From Dictyobacter arantiisoli (GTDB lineage Bacteria; Chloroflexota; Ktedonobacteria; Ktedonobacterales; Ktedonobacteraceae), in contig NZ_BIXY01000024.1 in assembly GCF_008326305.1 (NCBI RefSeq), forward strand, positions 1 to 64,000: DNA of 64,000 bases. The letters are read 5' to 3'. Within the stretch, counting starts at the first letter, position 1; every line of letters starts with the position of its first letter. Under the pieces are notes generated by a model that did no database searches, was not told where the DNA came from, and saw only the letters and a program-made list of their open reading frames with translations. The translations under genes were made by a program, and so were the position numbers. Below are positions 8,801 through 17,088 of the stretch, piece after piece.

Positions 8801-9559
8801 ATCGATATGTTGTGGAATGGTGGGATGCATAGGATCGGGCCAGAGCTGAAAGAAGTGCGTTAAAATATCAATCAGGGGTGGCGTATTCTGCAATGTACGC
8901 CAGAAGATCATATCAAAGTGTGGGCTGACCTGTTGTGCCAGTGTCAGCGTCAGCGCAGTCTTGCCCACGCCGCCCAGTCCCTGGATGACGATCAGCCGGC
9001 AACGCTCCTGTTCAATCCATTGTTGCAAAGTTGCCAATTCATGCGTCCGACCATAGAAATGCTCGGCCGTGGGTGCCTCGCCCCAATCGCTCCGCGGAGG
9101 TTCCGTTCCCTTTTTAACGTCTGGCATCAGTAGTCCACTGGTCTGGCGTACCATCTGTGCTTCTGGCGGGCGTTCCTCCAACGTTGCCGTCATGGTAGAT
9201 GACGTGGCGAGCGCATTGATCTGTACTGGTTGTTCATATGGCAAGGGGGCAGTTTGCAGGGCTGGCTGCGCAGCCTCGCCTGTGGCAACTGTCGAGCTGT
9301 GCCATTGGAAGAAATTGACCAGTAGCGTGAGGATACTGACAACCATACCTACGACGAGCGCCAAAACTGATAGTGTTGTCCCACCCGTCAGCACTCCCTG
9401 CTGTTTAATGACCAGCAAGGCTACCAGCACTATAATAATCACGGCCATGACACAGATGCTCGCGATGAGCCAGGCCAGCCGCACACGCCGCCGATGCTTC
9501 GCCGTGTCGGATGATAAGGATTGCGTTTGTTGCTGTTGCGCTTGATGAGATGATGGCAT
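5819..9559 (-). CDS. Membrane-anchored NB-ARC/STAND ATPase with 14 WD40 repeats
   Basis: 1246 residues. A Gln-rich N-terminus is followed by two membrane helices (about 28-51 and 61-84), a low-complexity linker, an NB-ARC-type NTPase (about 160-440; Walker A GLGGVGKT at 194-201, Walker B LLVLDNFE), a helical region and 14 WD40 repeats, enough for two seven-blade propellers. This is sensor/ATPase architecture like that of STAND signalling proteins, here tethered to the membrane. It is the last gene of a six-gene minus-strand run, 39 nt after the previous stop. I chose ATG 9559 because AGGA lies 6 nt upstream; ATG 9577 (six residues longer) has no spaced ribosome site. No catalytic effector domain is visible, so the effector may be another protein of the locus. 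Confidence 0.88.
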   Translation of the reverse strand: MPSSHQAQQQQTQSLSSDTAKHRRRVRLAWLIASICVMAVIIIVLVALLVIKQQGVLTGGTTLSVLALVVGMVVSILTLLVNFFQWHSSTVATGEAAQPALQTAPLPYEQPVQINALATSSTMTATLEERPPEAQMVRQTSGLLMPDVKKGTEPPRSDWGEAPTAEHFYGRTHELATLQQWIEQERCRLIVIQGLGGVGKTALTLTLAQQVSPHFDMIFWRTLQNTPPLIDILTHFFQLWPDPMHPTIPQHIDAQIMLLINYLRRYRCLLVLDNFESVLQDGNNAGYYRDEYQGFGRLLELVGSTQHQSCLLLTSREKPRELARLEGKALAVRSLQLQGVAQREARNILSGEDLFGNDETWQRFTHLYSGNPLAMKLASEPLRELFHGDIAAFLAQSELIVGDMQELLDQQFQRSSPLEQEILYWLAIEREQTSLETLRSDIIRVIPAGIFIEALKSLRRRSLVESHNNAFFSLQAVIMEYITARLLHQIQQELHSETPQLFQSHALMKAESRDYLRRTQIKLLLEPLASYMHITFGPEESKRKWERLLDHWRFSTISNTGYGVGNILNLLIQTGGSLQGYNFSHLVIRQAFLQDVRLEDIDFSDTDLATCSFTESFGNILSLALSPDQTWLAAGTANGTIELWQLPAGTPLSSLTGHTDWIRTIAFSPDGRWLASGSDDQGIRLWDVASEQCIKIFQGQQGRIYSVTFSPDGTLLASGGDDQLVYLWDIASGQCLHTFAGHNELIRSVIFSPDSLLLISGSEGTNVIVWDLATREPVHNLQNTQGHIYSLALSSDGQTIASGSDKQIVRFWDVATGKYRNIATEPVSRIREVAFSPDGRQIAGGDENYAIRIWDVESGHNLAILEGHRNRIRAIVYSADGSLIVSGGDDQAIRIWDVKHRQCIMTLQGHSSWVYAVAASPDGRVLAGNGENLTVKFWEIASKRCLNSVDKHKSWIYSMAFSPDGSTFATGCDDHMVGFWNVHDNYSLRKLTNQGGRVRAVAFSPNSKLLASVGDDQEIHLWDVQTARHLYVLTGHHDRIRAVTFLNDTTLASGGNERDIFLWDLTTRHCSERLPGHKGKIQALAFDAQRNLLVSGGDDHDIFLWQLHQEHNNPIKTLSGHSDRIYSLAFSPDGSLLASGSEDHTIRLWDTSDWHCLHTLRGHTQRIRSVIFNPQDATLLSGSHDGTIKQWDAQSGNCLQTWQSDRPYERMNITGARGLNATQKAMLITLGAQENTEENQTKQTLM

Positions 9560-9598
9560 ATTATTTCCTGGCTCCATCTCTATACTATCTATAAAGTA

Positions 9599-11242
9599 TT
9601 AATCAATAAATTTCATTTTTTGGAGGGTATGGAGAGTAAATTGCGCGGCATTTCTAGCAGCCAGAAGCTGATCTTGCTCTTTATGTTGATTTCCCTTATT
9701 TCCATCTCCCCAGTCGCAGATTGCCTTAACCAGCATCCAGTTAATTTTATAACGTTGCGCGACCGAATACAAGCCTGAACCTTCCATCTCTCCACCGAGC
9801 GCTTCCGGCTCAATCTGTCGTAACCGAGCGCATAGCGCCTGATTATCGACCAGCTTCTCACCTGAGAAAAGTAAGCCTGTTTCTACGCGGGCCCCTTTCC
9901 AGCTTAATTGCGCACTTTTGAAGCGGTTAATCAGAAAGGTTGAGGTGGATGGTCTATCTCCACGCGGAATGATGACCTCCTGCGCAGGATTCTGAGGGTC
10001 GGTGCCTACACGTTGTTGATCATAGAGGCGAATCTTATGGGCAACCAGAATCGTTCCTAGCTGTTGTTTGTCTGGACGCAGACCAAAAGCAATCCCCACC
10101 ATAATGATCGATGATGGATGGAGCATGCGTATACCCTCTTCGATGGTTAACGTAGAGCCGCCCGGCCCGATGGCACCCATCTCGGTTTGTAGCAGAAAGA
10201 CGCGTGCCCCATTGATCATGCCCAGGTCGTGATAGACATTGTTGGCGATAGGATAGCTCTGTGGCTGGCGCTTCAGTCTCTTTTTGCATGTCTCAAAAAC
10301 CGCCTGCGTCTCTGTCTCTGTCACCGTCACCAACAATACATCTGCCCTTAACGGCTGATCGGCTCTTGTCTGGTCTATGGGTAATGTGACCATCTGCTCA
10401 GTAGTGCCTTTGGAACGCCGCGTTGTATCTGATTGCTTGTTTGAAAGCAGTTTTTCCAGGGTCGTAAAGAAGCTGGCAAACGCGCCATATGGCCCTGCGA
10501 TAGTAAATGCTTCCGTTTCCTGCGCTCGGTTGTCCAGCAAGTGAAGTATCAGATCATCCGCCACAGGTGGTTGCTCCACCACATAATAGGTGCTTGTTTG
10601 TTTGTGATTTTGATCGAATTGTTTATATATATCAATATCAAGCTCCAGCCCACCAACGATCAAGAGATCCTGGTTTAGCGTGCGCCTGATAGGCCCTTTC
10701 AGGGCAGGACGGGGTTCAAAAAATTCTGGAAACGTCTCGGGAAGCACCCTATCCTGCAAGCTGCCATGCAATTTCACAATACGCACCAATTGCGTCCCCT
10801 GTAAAGGCTCATCCAATTGCTGCGCAATATAGCCATCATTGTGTCGATCTACTATCAGAGTTTGAATTGTGTATGGATCTTTTCCCTCTTCTATGAGTAG
10901 CTCTTCGAGAGCATGTTCCAGTCGGGAGTCAAGGTTGGTGGTCAGGATGGTGCGGAAGTAGCCTTGTATGATCAGGCGCGCCAGGGCACGATAGCCGATT
11001 GCTTGCTGTTGATCCTGCTCCTCTGCCAGTGGCTTGAGTGCGATCAGACGATCGGGATAGCCACGATGGCGCAAATATTGGCAGAAGCCATGCCAGTTGG
11101 GGGTATGCGCGATCCGTTGTAACATGCCCGGTGTTAATGAGAGTGTGGACGATAAGAGCAGGTTGTATGGTCGAGGAGGGGATTCCTGAAGGCGCTGCAC
11201 CATGATTTGCGCCAATTCTGTCAACTGGTATGGTGGTTCCAT
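9599..11242 (-). CDS. SIR2-like domain fused to nucleoside phosphorylase/nucleosidase domain
   Basis: 547 residues in two parts. Residues 1-280 are SIR2-like: TTNLDSRLEHAL supplies the conserved Asn and VKLHGSLQ the catalytic His, so NAD binding and hydrolysis are plausible. Residues 300-547 match the PNP/MTA-SAH nucleosidase superfamily, with MGAIGPGGS, IIMVGIAFGLR, EALGGEMEGSGLYSVA (the ME/EME ribose-binding motif) and a CDWGDG segment. Related domain pairs act in prokaryotic conflict systems, where SIR2 depletes NAD and the nucleosidase-like part is a sensor or second effector; that role is inferred. ATG 11242 has AAGGAG at 7 nt. The frame stays open for 56 more codons upstream, overlapping the preceding gene. 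It sits 145 nt after the radical SAM gene. Confidence 0.85.
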   Translation of the reverse strand: MEPPYQLTELAQIMVQRLQESPPRPYNLLLSSTLSLTPGMLQRIAHTPNWHGFCQYLRHRGYPDRLIALKPLAEEQDQQQAIGYRALARLIIQGYFRTILTTNLDSRLEHALEELLIEEGKDPYTIQTLIVDRHNDGYIAQQLDEPLQGTQLVRIVKLHGSLQDRVLPETFPEFFEPRPALKGPIRRTLNQDLLIVGGLELDIDIYKQFDQNHKQTSTYYVVEQPPVADDLILHLLDNRAQETEAFTIAGPYGAFASFFTTLEKLLSNKQSDTTRRSKGTTEQMVTLPIDQTRADQPLRADVLLVTVTETETQAVFETCKKRLKRQPQSYPIANNVYHDLGMINGARVFLLQTEMGAIGPGGSTLTIEEGIRMLHPSSIIMVGIAFGLRPDKQQLGTILVAHKIRLYDQQRVGTDPQNPAQEVIIPRGDRPSTSTFLINRFKSAQLSWKGARVETGLLFSGEKLVDNQALCARLRQIEPEALGGEMEGSGLYSVAQRYKINWMLVKAICDWGDGNKGNQHKEQDQLLAARNAAQFTLHTLQKMKFID

Positions 11243-11387
11243 CCATTCACTCCTTGTAGCAAGATGAGGCGTCTCATATACAAAATTTTTGTTAGATAGG
11301 ATAGTTTTTATATTTATTGTCTTCGATCTATAGGATTGCAGGTGGGTAGCTTGTTGATAGTCTGGCCTGTTTTTCGATAGGGTATGT

Positions 11388-12956
11388 CTATATTTCGATT
11401 GGCGACACATATTTGAGTAAGCGTAGCGCCTCCAGGCGCAGGGCAGCGGGGAAAAGTGCCTTATAGATTGCGCAATTGGGTGACTTGATGTCGCTGCGTC
11501 CGGTCATGCGGTAGGTGAGCATTGCACAGCCGCCTGAACACCAGTTGCGCCACTCACAGTCCCGACAGCCCTCCTTTTCCTGGACTGCGACCGCTTGAAC
11601 GCCGCGTCGTTCAGCACGAATAACCCGTAAGGGATTCTCTGCTGCTATCGTGGTCAGCGGATTGGCGATTTCCATCTGACAACTGGCGATACCTCCTCGC
11701 TGGTTAATTGCCAGATAGTCCCGCCCTACACCGCAATGATACGTACGTGAACCGTACATCTTTGTCTTATCAACCAGCGCATCCAGCAGCGTGGATGCGG
11801 GTAAGTGTTTTTCAATATAGGTGAACGCCGCATGCATGCCCTGAATCATCTGGGTATCACTGAACTGGAGATCCGTCAGACGAGATGAGCAGTCATTATC
11901 CCGATAGTAGCTTAGTCCAAATGGCAGATCGCGTGCAAGAATATAGCCGAGCAACTCTGGGAGCCGGGCCAGATTGCGCTGTGTCACGGTCACATTGATG
12001 CTGGGCACCAATCCATGTTGTAGCAAGCGTGTAATCGTGCGATCCACTAACGCGAACGAGCCCGCACCATTGATCAATGGTCGCTGCTGATCATGGTCGG
12101 CAGCGATACCATCCAATGAAAGAGCGACATTGATATGGCGCTCTTTCAACTGCTCGATCATGCGTACTGGAAAGGCCGCGCCATTACTGATCATGCCCGC
12201 AACCAGTGTCAGGCCATGTATCTCAGTCTGCTGTAGAGCATAATCATGGGTTGCGATCACCTGTGGCAGGCGCAGTGTTGCTTCACCGCCCGCATAGGTA
12301 AGGTGAATGCCCTGATAACCATTCAGGAGAGCCGAGCGGATCACTGCATCAACCGAACGTCTCATCGTATCCTCAGCCATATGCTCGCTATCTTTTGCCA
12401 CATAACAATAATGACAACGTAAATTGCAGGCATTTGTCACATGCAGCCAGACCGCGAGCATTTGCTTATCATCCTGTAAAGAATGGGATGTGGCCTGTGT
12501 GGACGCTGCGCGAGCTGTAAGATCTTGTAAAAAGTCCAGTTCTGTCAGCAAGGATACCGCTCGTGCTACTCTTAGCGGCTCGATTGTTGCCTCTTCGCAT
12601 ACTTCCTGAAGCGTACGTGGAAGGGTAAAACGTTGGAGTAAAGCGAAGGCTGGCTCATCCAATACCGCTAGCTTGCCGGAGCCAGTGGGATTACAGATGA
12701 GCCAGCGCTTATCCTGATCATGCTGGATGTGCAATGCATTGGCGATGACGAAGGTATGTTGATATAACTGCATGAGCTCTGGTACGGTAGATGTCAGGGC
12801 TACTGGTACGCTCACCGCTGCATGGGTATTCGTGGCGTTATGGCCCAGGCCAGGCGTTGCGTTGTGGTTACTACATTCATTGGGACACATCATACTAGCA
12901 TTTCCCGCATGTGTGATCTGTGCCAGGAGCGCTGTGTCGAGCCAAATATGTATCAC
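11388..12956 (-). CDS. Radical SAM/SPASM domain protein
   Basis: 522 residues. Residues 80-140 look like a small helical N-domain of the kind that precedes SPASM maturases (a PqqD-like peptide-binding role is possible). Residues 165-390 are the radical SAM core with CNLRCHYC (C177, C181, C184) for the SAM-binding 4Fe-4S cluster and the YAGGEATL motif. Residues 400-505 carry SPASM-type cysteines for auxiliary clusters (CGVGRDYL, ASCQ, CRDCEWRNWCSGGC, NCAIYK). Such enzymes modify ribosomal peptides or proteins. No precursor peptide is visible beside it; its neighbours are STAND and SIR2 genes, which is unusual. The start is uncertain: GTG 12956, or the ATG pair 22-23 codons later. Confidence 0.85.
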   Translation of the reverse strand: MIHIWLDTALLAQITHAGNASMMCPNECSNHNATPGLGHNATNTHAAVSVPVALTSTVPELMQLYQHTFVIANALHIQHDQDKRWLICNPTGSGKLAVLDEPAFALLQRFTLPRTLQEVCEEATIEPLRVARAVSLLTELDFLQDLTARAASTQATSHSLQDDKQMLAVWLHVTNACNLRCHYCYVAKDSEHMAEDTMRRSVDAVIRSALLNGYQGIHLTYAGGEATLRLPQVIATHDYALQQTEIHGLTLVAGMISNGAAFPVRMIEQLKERHINVALSLDGIAADHDQQRPLINGAGSFALVDRTITRLLQHGLVPSINVTVTQRNLARLPELLGYILARDLPFGLSYYRDNDCSSRLTDLQFSDTQMIQGMHAAFTYIEKHLPASTLLDALVDKTKMYGSRTYHCGVGRDYLAINQRGGIASCQMEIANPLTTIAAENPLRVIRAERRGVQAVAVQEKEGCRDCEWRNWCSGGCAMLTYRMTGRSDIKSPNCAIYKALFPAALRLEALRLLKYVSPIEI

Positions 12957-12995
12957 TAACCTGTATCCTCATCCTTCTTTGATAATGGTACAGCC

Positions 12996-15713
12996 TTATA
13001 TAAACATCCAGTTACGCAGGTCGGTTACTCGTTTGATCAATGCTGGATATGTTTCCTCCAGCTGTTGAGATTGCCAGTAGTCCAACAATACCTGGACCGC
13101 CGCGGCCATAGCAGCTTGTGGCAGGCCCAGGAGAGCATCAATGGTTCTTTGAATGGCATTGATAAACTCGTTCTGATTGTATTCAGCCATGTGATGACAA
13201 TAGTGAGAAAAATGTTGAAAAGCCTGCTCATATTGCCCCTGTTGATATTGAATTTCCGCCCGCTCTTTTTCGATATTTCCCAGCAAAGCCACATAGTTTT
13301 CATTTGTCGCTAATTCTTCAGCCTCTTGCAGATAGAACGTATTCTGTTCTAATTGTCCCAGCGCCCTGGCGGTAATCCCTTGATCGATCAAGCTCTCCGT
13401 CTGTTGAAAGTAATCAGGCACGAGGGCGGCCTCTGTAATGGCGCGCTCAAAGAGCTTCTGAGCGCGTTTCATCTGAACTACTGCCTGCTCATGCTCATGC
13501 TCCTCCAGGAGTTGTTGGCCCCAGGCGAGATAGATGCGACCCTGTTTATTTAAACTATTAATATACTGTTCTTGATCAACTCCCCTGGCTGCCTCTTCGC
13601 CCTGCTCGAACCATTGCAGCGCTTTCTGGAGGTCGTTTTTTTGGAGCTCAACCTGACCAAAACGATTATAAATCATGGCAAATCGGATATAGTAATTGTT
13701 ACGTACAAAAATATCTTGCGCGGCATGCAGAGCCCTTTCTGCCTCGACAGTGTTACCGGCGGCCAGATAAATTTGTCCCAGGGTGTGCAGGCTCAGGCCG
13801 ACGATTGGTTCGCCCGCTTCACCGGCCTGTGCTAATTGTTGACGCAAATGCCAGGCAATTTTACAATCCTGCAATGCCTCTTCGATTCTGCCCTGACGCA
13901 GATAAATGACGGAGATGTTTGAGAGCACAGTTGCATAGTCATAGCGATAATTTATCTTCCGAAAGAGTTCAATGCCTTTTTGATAGTAATCCAGCGCGGT
14001 GGCCCATTGTCCACGCCGTTGATGGATTCTTCCCAGGCTCGTAAAGATATTAGCGATTTGATAGTCGTTGTTGGGCAGGGAGCGTTCCAATTCCAGGCAG
14101 GCCAGATAGCTATCGGTAGCGGCTTTCAGCTTGCTTTGCGCGATATAACAGACCCCCTGTTCGCGGTACAACTCTGATCTGTTGCTCTCTAACCAGAGCG
14201 CATCCGCTTCCTGAAACAGTTTTTCGATCAGTTCCAGGGCAGCAGCATAATTGTCTTCTGAACGCAGCAGTTTGACGATGCGTAACTGTAAGGTATTGTA
14301 TTGTGCTGGTGAAAGTTCAGCAGTGAATTTCTGGATCTCCTGGACCAGTAGATGAGAAAAAGCCATCTTAAAGACAAAACTTGCTTCACGCACGTTTTCA
14401 ATGAAGTAATTCATGCCGTCGTCCAGATCGACAAACAGGCGATGATAGAGTTCCTCGATAATATACTCCTGGCGCTTCTGTTCATTCTTTTCCTGGGATA
14501 GTTTATGCTCAAAGTACTTGATCATAGAGCTGCTGATCGTTTTACGAAAGCGCCGATCACTATCCTGCATACCCCAGCAATATTGATTGACCAGGCGGCG
14601 CATCTCATCGTGCAGCACAAAATCAGCGCCAGAATTGGGTTTGCGGACAAAGGTGAGCGTTGGTAGTTTAGTGATCAGTTCTTCCTGACTGATGGTACGT
14701 ATTTCCTGCTTCATATTGAGTTGATTTAACAGCCATTCCAGGATGGACATATTGAAGCGATGATAAACATGCGCCATGAAGAGAATATCCCAGTTGATGG
14801 GATTCTCTATCTGTTGAACCTGCGTGACAAGAAAGCGTTCAAATTCGTCGCCAGGGATTGTAAGGAGTTTATCAATGGTTAAAATGCGCCGATTCAGTAT
14901 ATCGAGCGCCAGACCCAGGATGATCGGACGTCCTTCAGTGCGTTCGTAGAGTTCTCTGGCGGTTGTCTCATCGGAGGTCAGGTCATAGATGGATTCGATT
15001 TCAAGATATTCTAACATTTCGGACTGGTTAAAGGGTGCCAGTTCAATAACCTGGACCTCGTCTGTGCGCCCTTGCCAGTTTGCTTGCATCCAGTCCAGGC
15101 TATTGCGACCGGCGACCACGCTTCGCATATGTTTAAAAGTGTAGCTATCAGGAAATTGCTGGGTGCGCCGTAAGACGGCCATCTCAGGGGTTGCCTCAAT
15201 TTCTTCGAAGGTGTCAAAGATGACCAGCAATGTTTTCTGCTCGTCTGAATGCTCCAATTGGATATCCAGGCGTCGTAAATCGTCGAGCAGGGCAGCATTG
15301 GCACTTTCGCGAAGCTCAGTTGTTGCGCGAAGCGTGCCAGAGGTAGCTGTATTCTGCGCCTGCTTGTCACGATGGTGGCGGATGGTTTCACGAAATTCCG
15401 TGGCTCTCCAGGAAGGATACAGTTCCTCGATCCCTTGCACGATCTTTTCAGCCAGGAACACACGGTCACGATCGCCGATATTAAAGAAATCGACCATCAC
15501 GACCACGATGTCTTTCGCATACAGTTCTTCGATCAGTTCGACATAACGGCGCAATAGCCAGGTCTTGCCGACGCCTCCTTTTCTTTCCGTTTCTTTTGCC
15601 GCATCATGGATATACAAGGTCGCGGGCCCATTTGGATCTGCGAGCCAGCCGAGAAAGGTTTCTATTTCTGCGCTACGACCAATGAAATGGCTCGCGCCTT
15701 GTGTCTGAGACAT
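12996..15713 (-). CDS. STAND-type ATPase with C-terminal TPR repeats
   Basis: 905 residues. The N-terminal NTPase (about 8-330) starts with FIGRSAEIETFLGWL, has Walker A GGVGKT (46-51) and Walker B LLVIFDTFEEIE (about 157-168), then a winged-helix-like region. Residues from about 470 to 860 contain at least eight tetratricopeptide repeats (for example SLGRIHQRRGQWATALDYY and TLGQIYLAAGNTVEAERAL). No membrane segment. STAND proteins of this shape oligomerise when the repeats sense a ligand. ATG 15713 has AGAGGTGG just upstream. It follows the small ATPase gene by 33 nt and precedes the radical SAM gene by 39 nt, which fits one operon. Confidence 0.88.
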   Translation of the reverse strand: MSQTQGASHFIGRSAEIETFLGWLADPNGPATLYIHDAAKETERKGGVGKTWLLRRYVELIEELYAKDIVVVMVDFFNIGDRDRVFLAEKIVQGIEELYPSWRATEFRETIRHHRDKQAQNTATSGTLRATTELRESANAALLDDLRRLDIQLEHSDEQKTLLVIFDTFEEIEATPEMAVLRRTQQFPDSYTFKHMRSVVAGRNSLDWMQANWQGRTDEVQVIELAPFNQSEMLEYLEIESIYDLTSDETTARELYERTEGRPIILGLALDILNRRILTIDKLLTIPGDEFERFLVTQVQQIENPINWDILFMAHVYHRFNMSILEWLLNQLNMKQEIRTISQEELITKLPTLTFVRKPNSGADFVLHDEMRRLVNQYCWGMQDSDRRFRKTISSSMIKYFEHKLSQEKNEQKRQEYIIEELYHRLFVDLDDGMNYFIENVREASFVFKMAFSHLLVQEIQKFTAELSPAQYNTLQLRIVKLLRSEDNYAAALELIEKLFQEADALWLESNRSELYREQGVCYIAQSKLKAATDSYLACLELERSLPNNDYQIANIFTSLGRIHQRRGQWATALDYYQKGIELFRKINYRYDYATVLSNISVIYLRQGRIEEALQDCKIAWHLRQQLAQAGEAGEPIVGLSLHTLGQIYLAAGNTVEAERALHAAQDIFVRNNYYIRFAMIYNRFGQVELQKNDLQKALQWFEQGEEAARGVDQEQYINSLNKQGRIYLAWGQQLLEEHEHEQAVVQMKRAQKLFERAITEAALVPDYFQQTESLIDQGITARALGQLEQNTFYLQEAEELATNENYVALLGNIEKERAEIQYQQGQYEQAFQHFSHYCHHMAEYNQNEFINAIQRTIDALLGLPQAAMAAAVQVLLDYWQSQQLEETYPALIKRVTDLRNWMFI

Positions 15714-15746
15714 GTGACCACCTCTTACTTGTTTAGAATAGATGGG

Positions 15747-17048
15747 CTATAAACGTTCGCCGATCAGCGCTTGAAGTGTTGCTAAATGATCCCCTAATTC
15801 TTCCCGCAGTTCTTCATCTTGTGCAAACTCTGTGGCGAACTGCATGATCTCTTCCGGTGTTTCCTGCATGACAATTTTGAGTGCTTGTTCCAGCAAGGCA
15901 TCTTTTTCTGGCGTTTCTGGCAAGCAGGCAGTGTGATAAAAGCATTCGCGTACGTAACGTACGCGATCAAAGCTCCGTTCAGGAACTTTAATGTCCGTTG
16001 CCAGTTGCAAATTGGTGTGCGCAAGAAACTCCTGAATTGTGCGATACCAGTCTGGCCGTTCCATTTTTACCAGCAGAAGAAAGATAAAGCGCAGCGGCTC
16101 GTCAATGCAGTAGCCAGCCCGCGCCATATCCCAATGCAAAATATTATCCGCCTCGTCATTAATTTCTCGTAACAGGGGAATATAATCCATGGTATTGTCG
16201 CGCCGTTGCTCGTTGGCAAAATTTTCAATAAGATCCTGCATCAAAACAAGATTAAAGCGCCTTGGTATAGAAAATAGCTGTAAAATAATGTGATAACGCT
16301 GTTTATCTTCTTCGCTACTCTGAGCCAGCACACCTTCATTGATGACTTTTTCTTGTAAGAGCGTCAAAATATCCTGCTTGCCTTGTGGGGTACGTGGATC
16401 AGAGCCGCTATCAATGGCCTGGGCCATCACGTTCATCGCGCGCGGATATCCACGTGTCCAGTCAAAGACCATGTCGCGCACTTCGGGATCGACCTGATGC
16501 TTCAATTTTGTGACATACATATTGCAATCTTTGCGTTCAATTGCTTTCAACGAATGTGAGGTAAGCTTGCGGGCGACTGAGCGTTCCTGTCCAAAGGTAA
16601 GCAACTGTTTACTGGTCAAAATAACAAAAAATTTCTCATCATCGAGTAAAGCACGCAACATGGCTGTGATTTGTTTTTGCTGTCTGTCATCGGCTGTGTC
16701 AACCGCATCCAGCAGCATCACAACTGGTTCCTCCCGTAAAAGCATCCTGGTTGCATTGATCGCTGATATATCAGTTGTCTCGTCGATTGAAGGAAGATGT
16801 GTTCTGACCTGCTTGATAATTTCTTGCCCAATCGTGTCAGGATTTTTGCCGACATCGATCAGCAGCGGTTTGATATTTTGCGCACGACAATGTTCCAGTA
16901 TCTTCTGTAAGAGGAATGTTTTGCCGATTCCTCCGATACCCTGGAATTCGATAATTGGAGTGCGTAGGAGACGATCTCCATCGAGCAGTGTCTGAAAAGC
17001 CTCGTCGACGAGTCGTAACTCAGGTTCTCTATTCACAAAAGGTTCCAT
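15747..17048 (-). CDS. AAA/STAND-type ATPase, stand-alone
   Basis: 433 residues: an ATPase module with no repeats. It opens with FVNREPELRLVDEAF, has Walker A GIGGIGKT (about 36-43), Walker B VVMLLDAVD (about 108-116) and the arrangement RGYPRAMNVMAQAI typical of the GxP motif in STAND helical domains. The C-terminal 150 residues are helical and unrecognised. It is the second gene of the minus-strand run, 40 nt after the SIR2-like gene, with a strong GGAGGTGAC before ATG 17048. It may co-assemble with the TPR ATPase encoded next, whose NTPase domain begins in a similar way. Confidence 0.82.
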   Translation of the reverse strand: MEPFVNREPELRLVDEAFQTLLDGDRLLRTPIIEFQGIGGIGKTFLLQKILEHCRAQNIKPLLIDVGKNPDTIGQEIIKQVRTHLPSIDETTDISAINATRMLLREEPVVMLLDAVDTADDRQQKQITAMLRALLDDEKFFVILTSKQLLTFGQERSVARKLTSHSLKAIERKDCNMYVTKLKHQVDPEVRDMVFDWTRGYPRAMNVMAQAIDSGSDPRTPQGKQDILTLLQEKVINEGVLAQSSEEDKQRYHIILQLFSIPRRFNLVLMQDLIENFANEQRRDNTMDYIPLLREINDEADNILHWDMARAGYCIDEPLRFIFLLLVKMERPDWYRTIQEFLAHTNLQLATDIKVPERSFDRVRYVRECFYHTACLPETPEKDALLEQALKIVMQETPEEIMQFATEFAQDEELREELGDHLATLQALIGERL

Positions 17049-17088
17049 GTCACCTCCACTAAGGACCGATGTGAGCGCACTATGGGTG

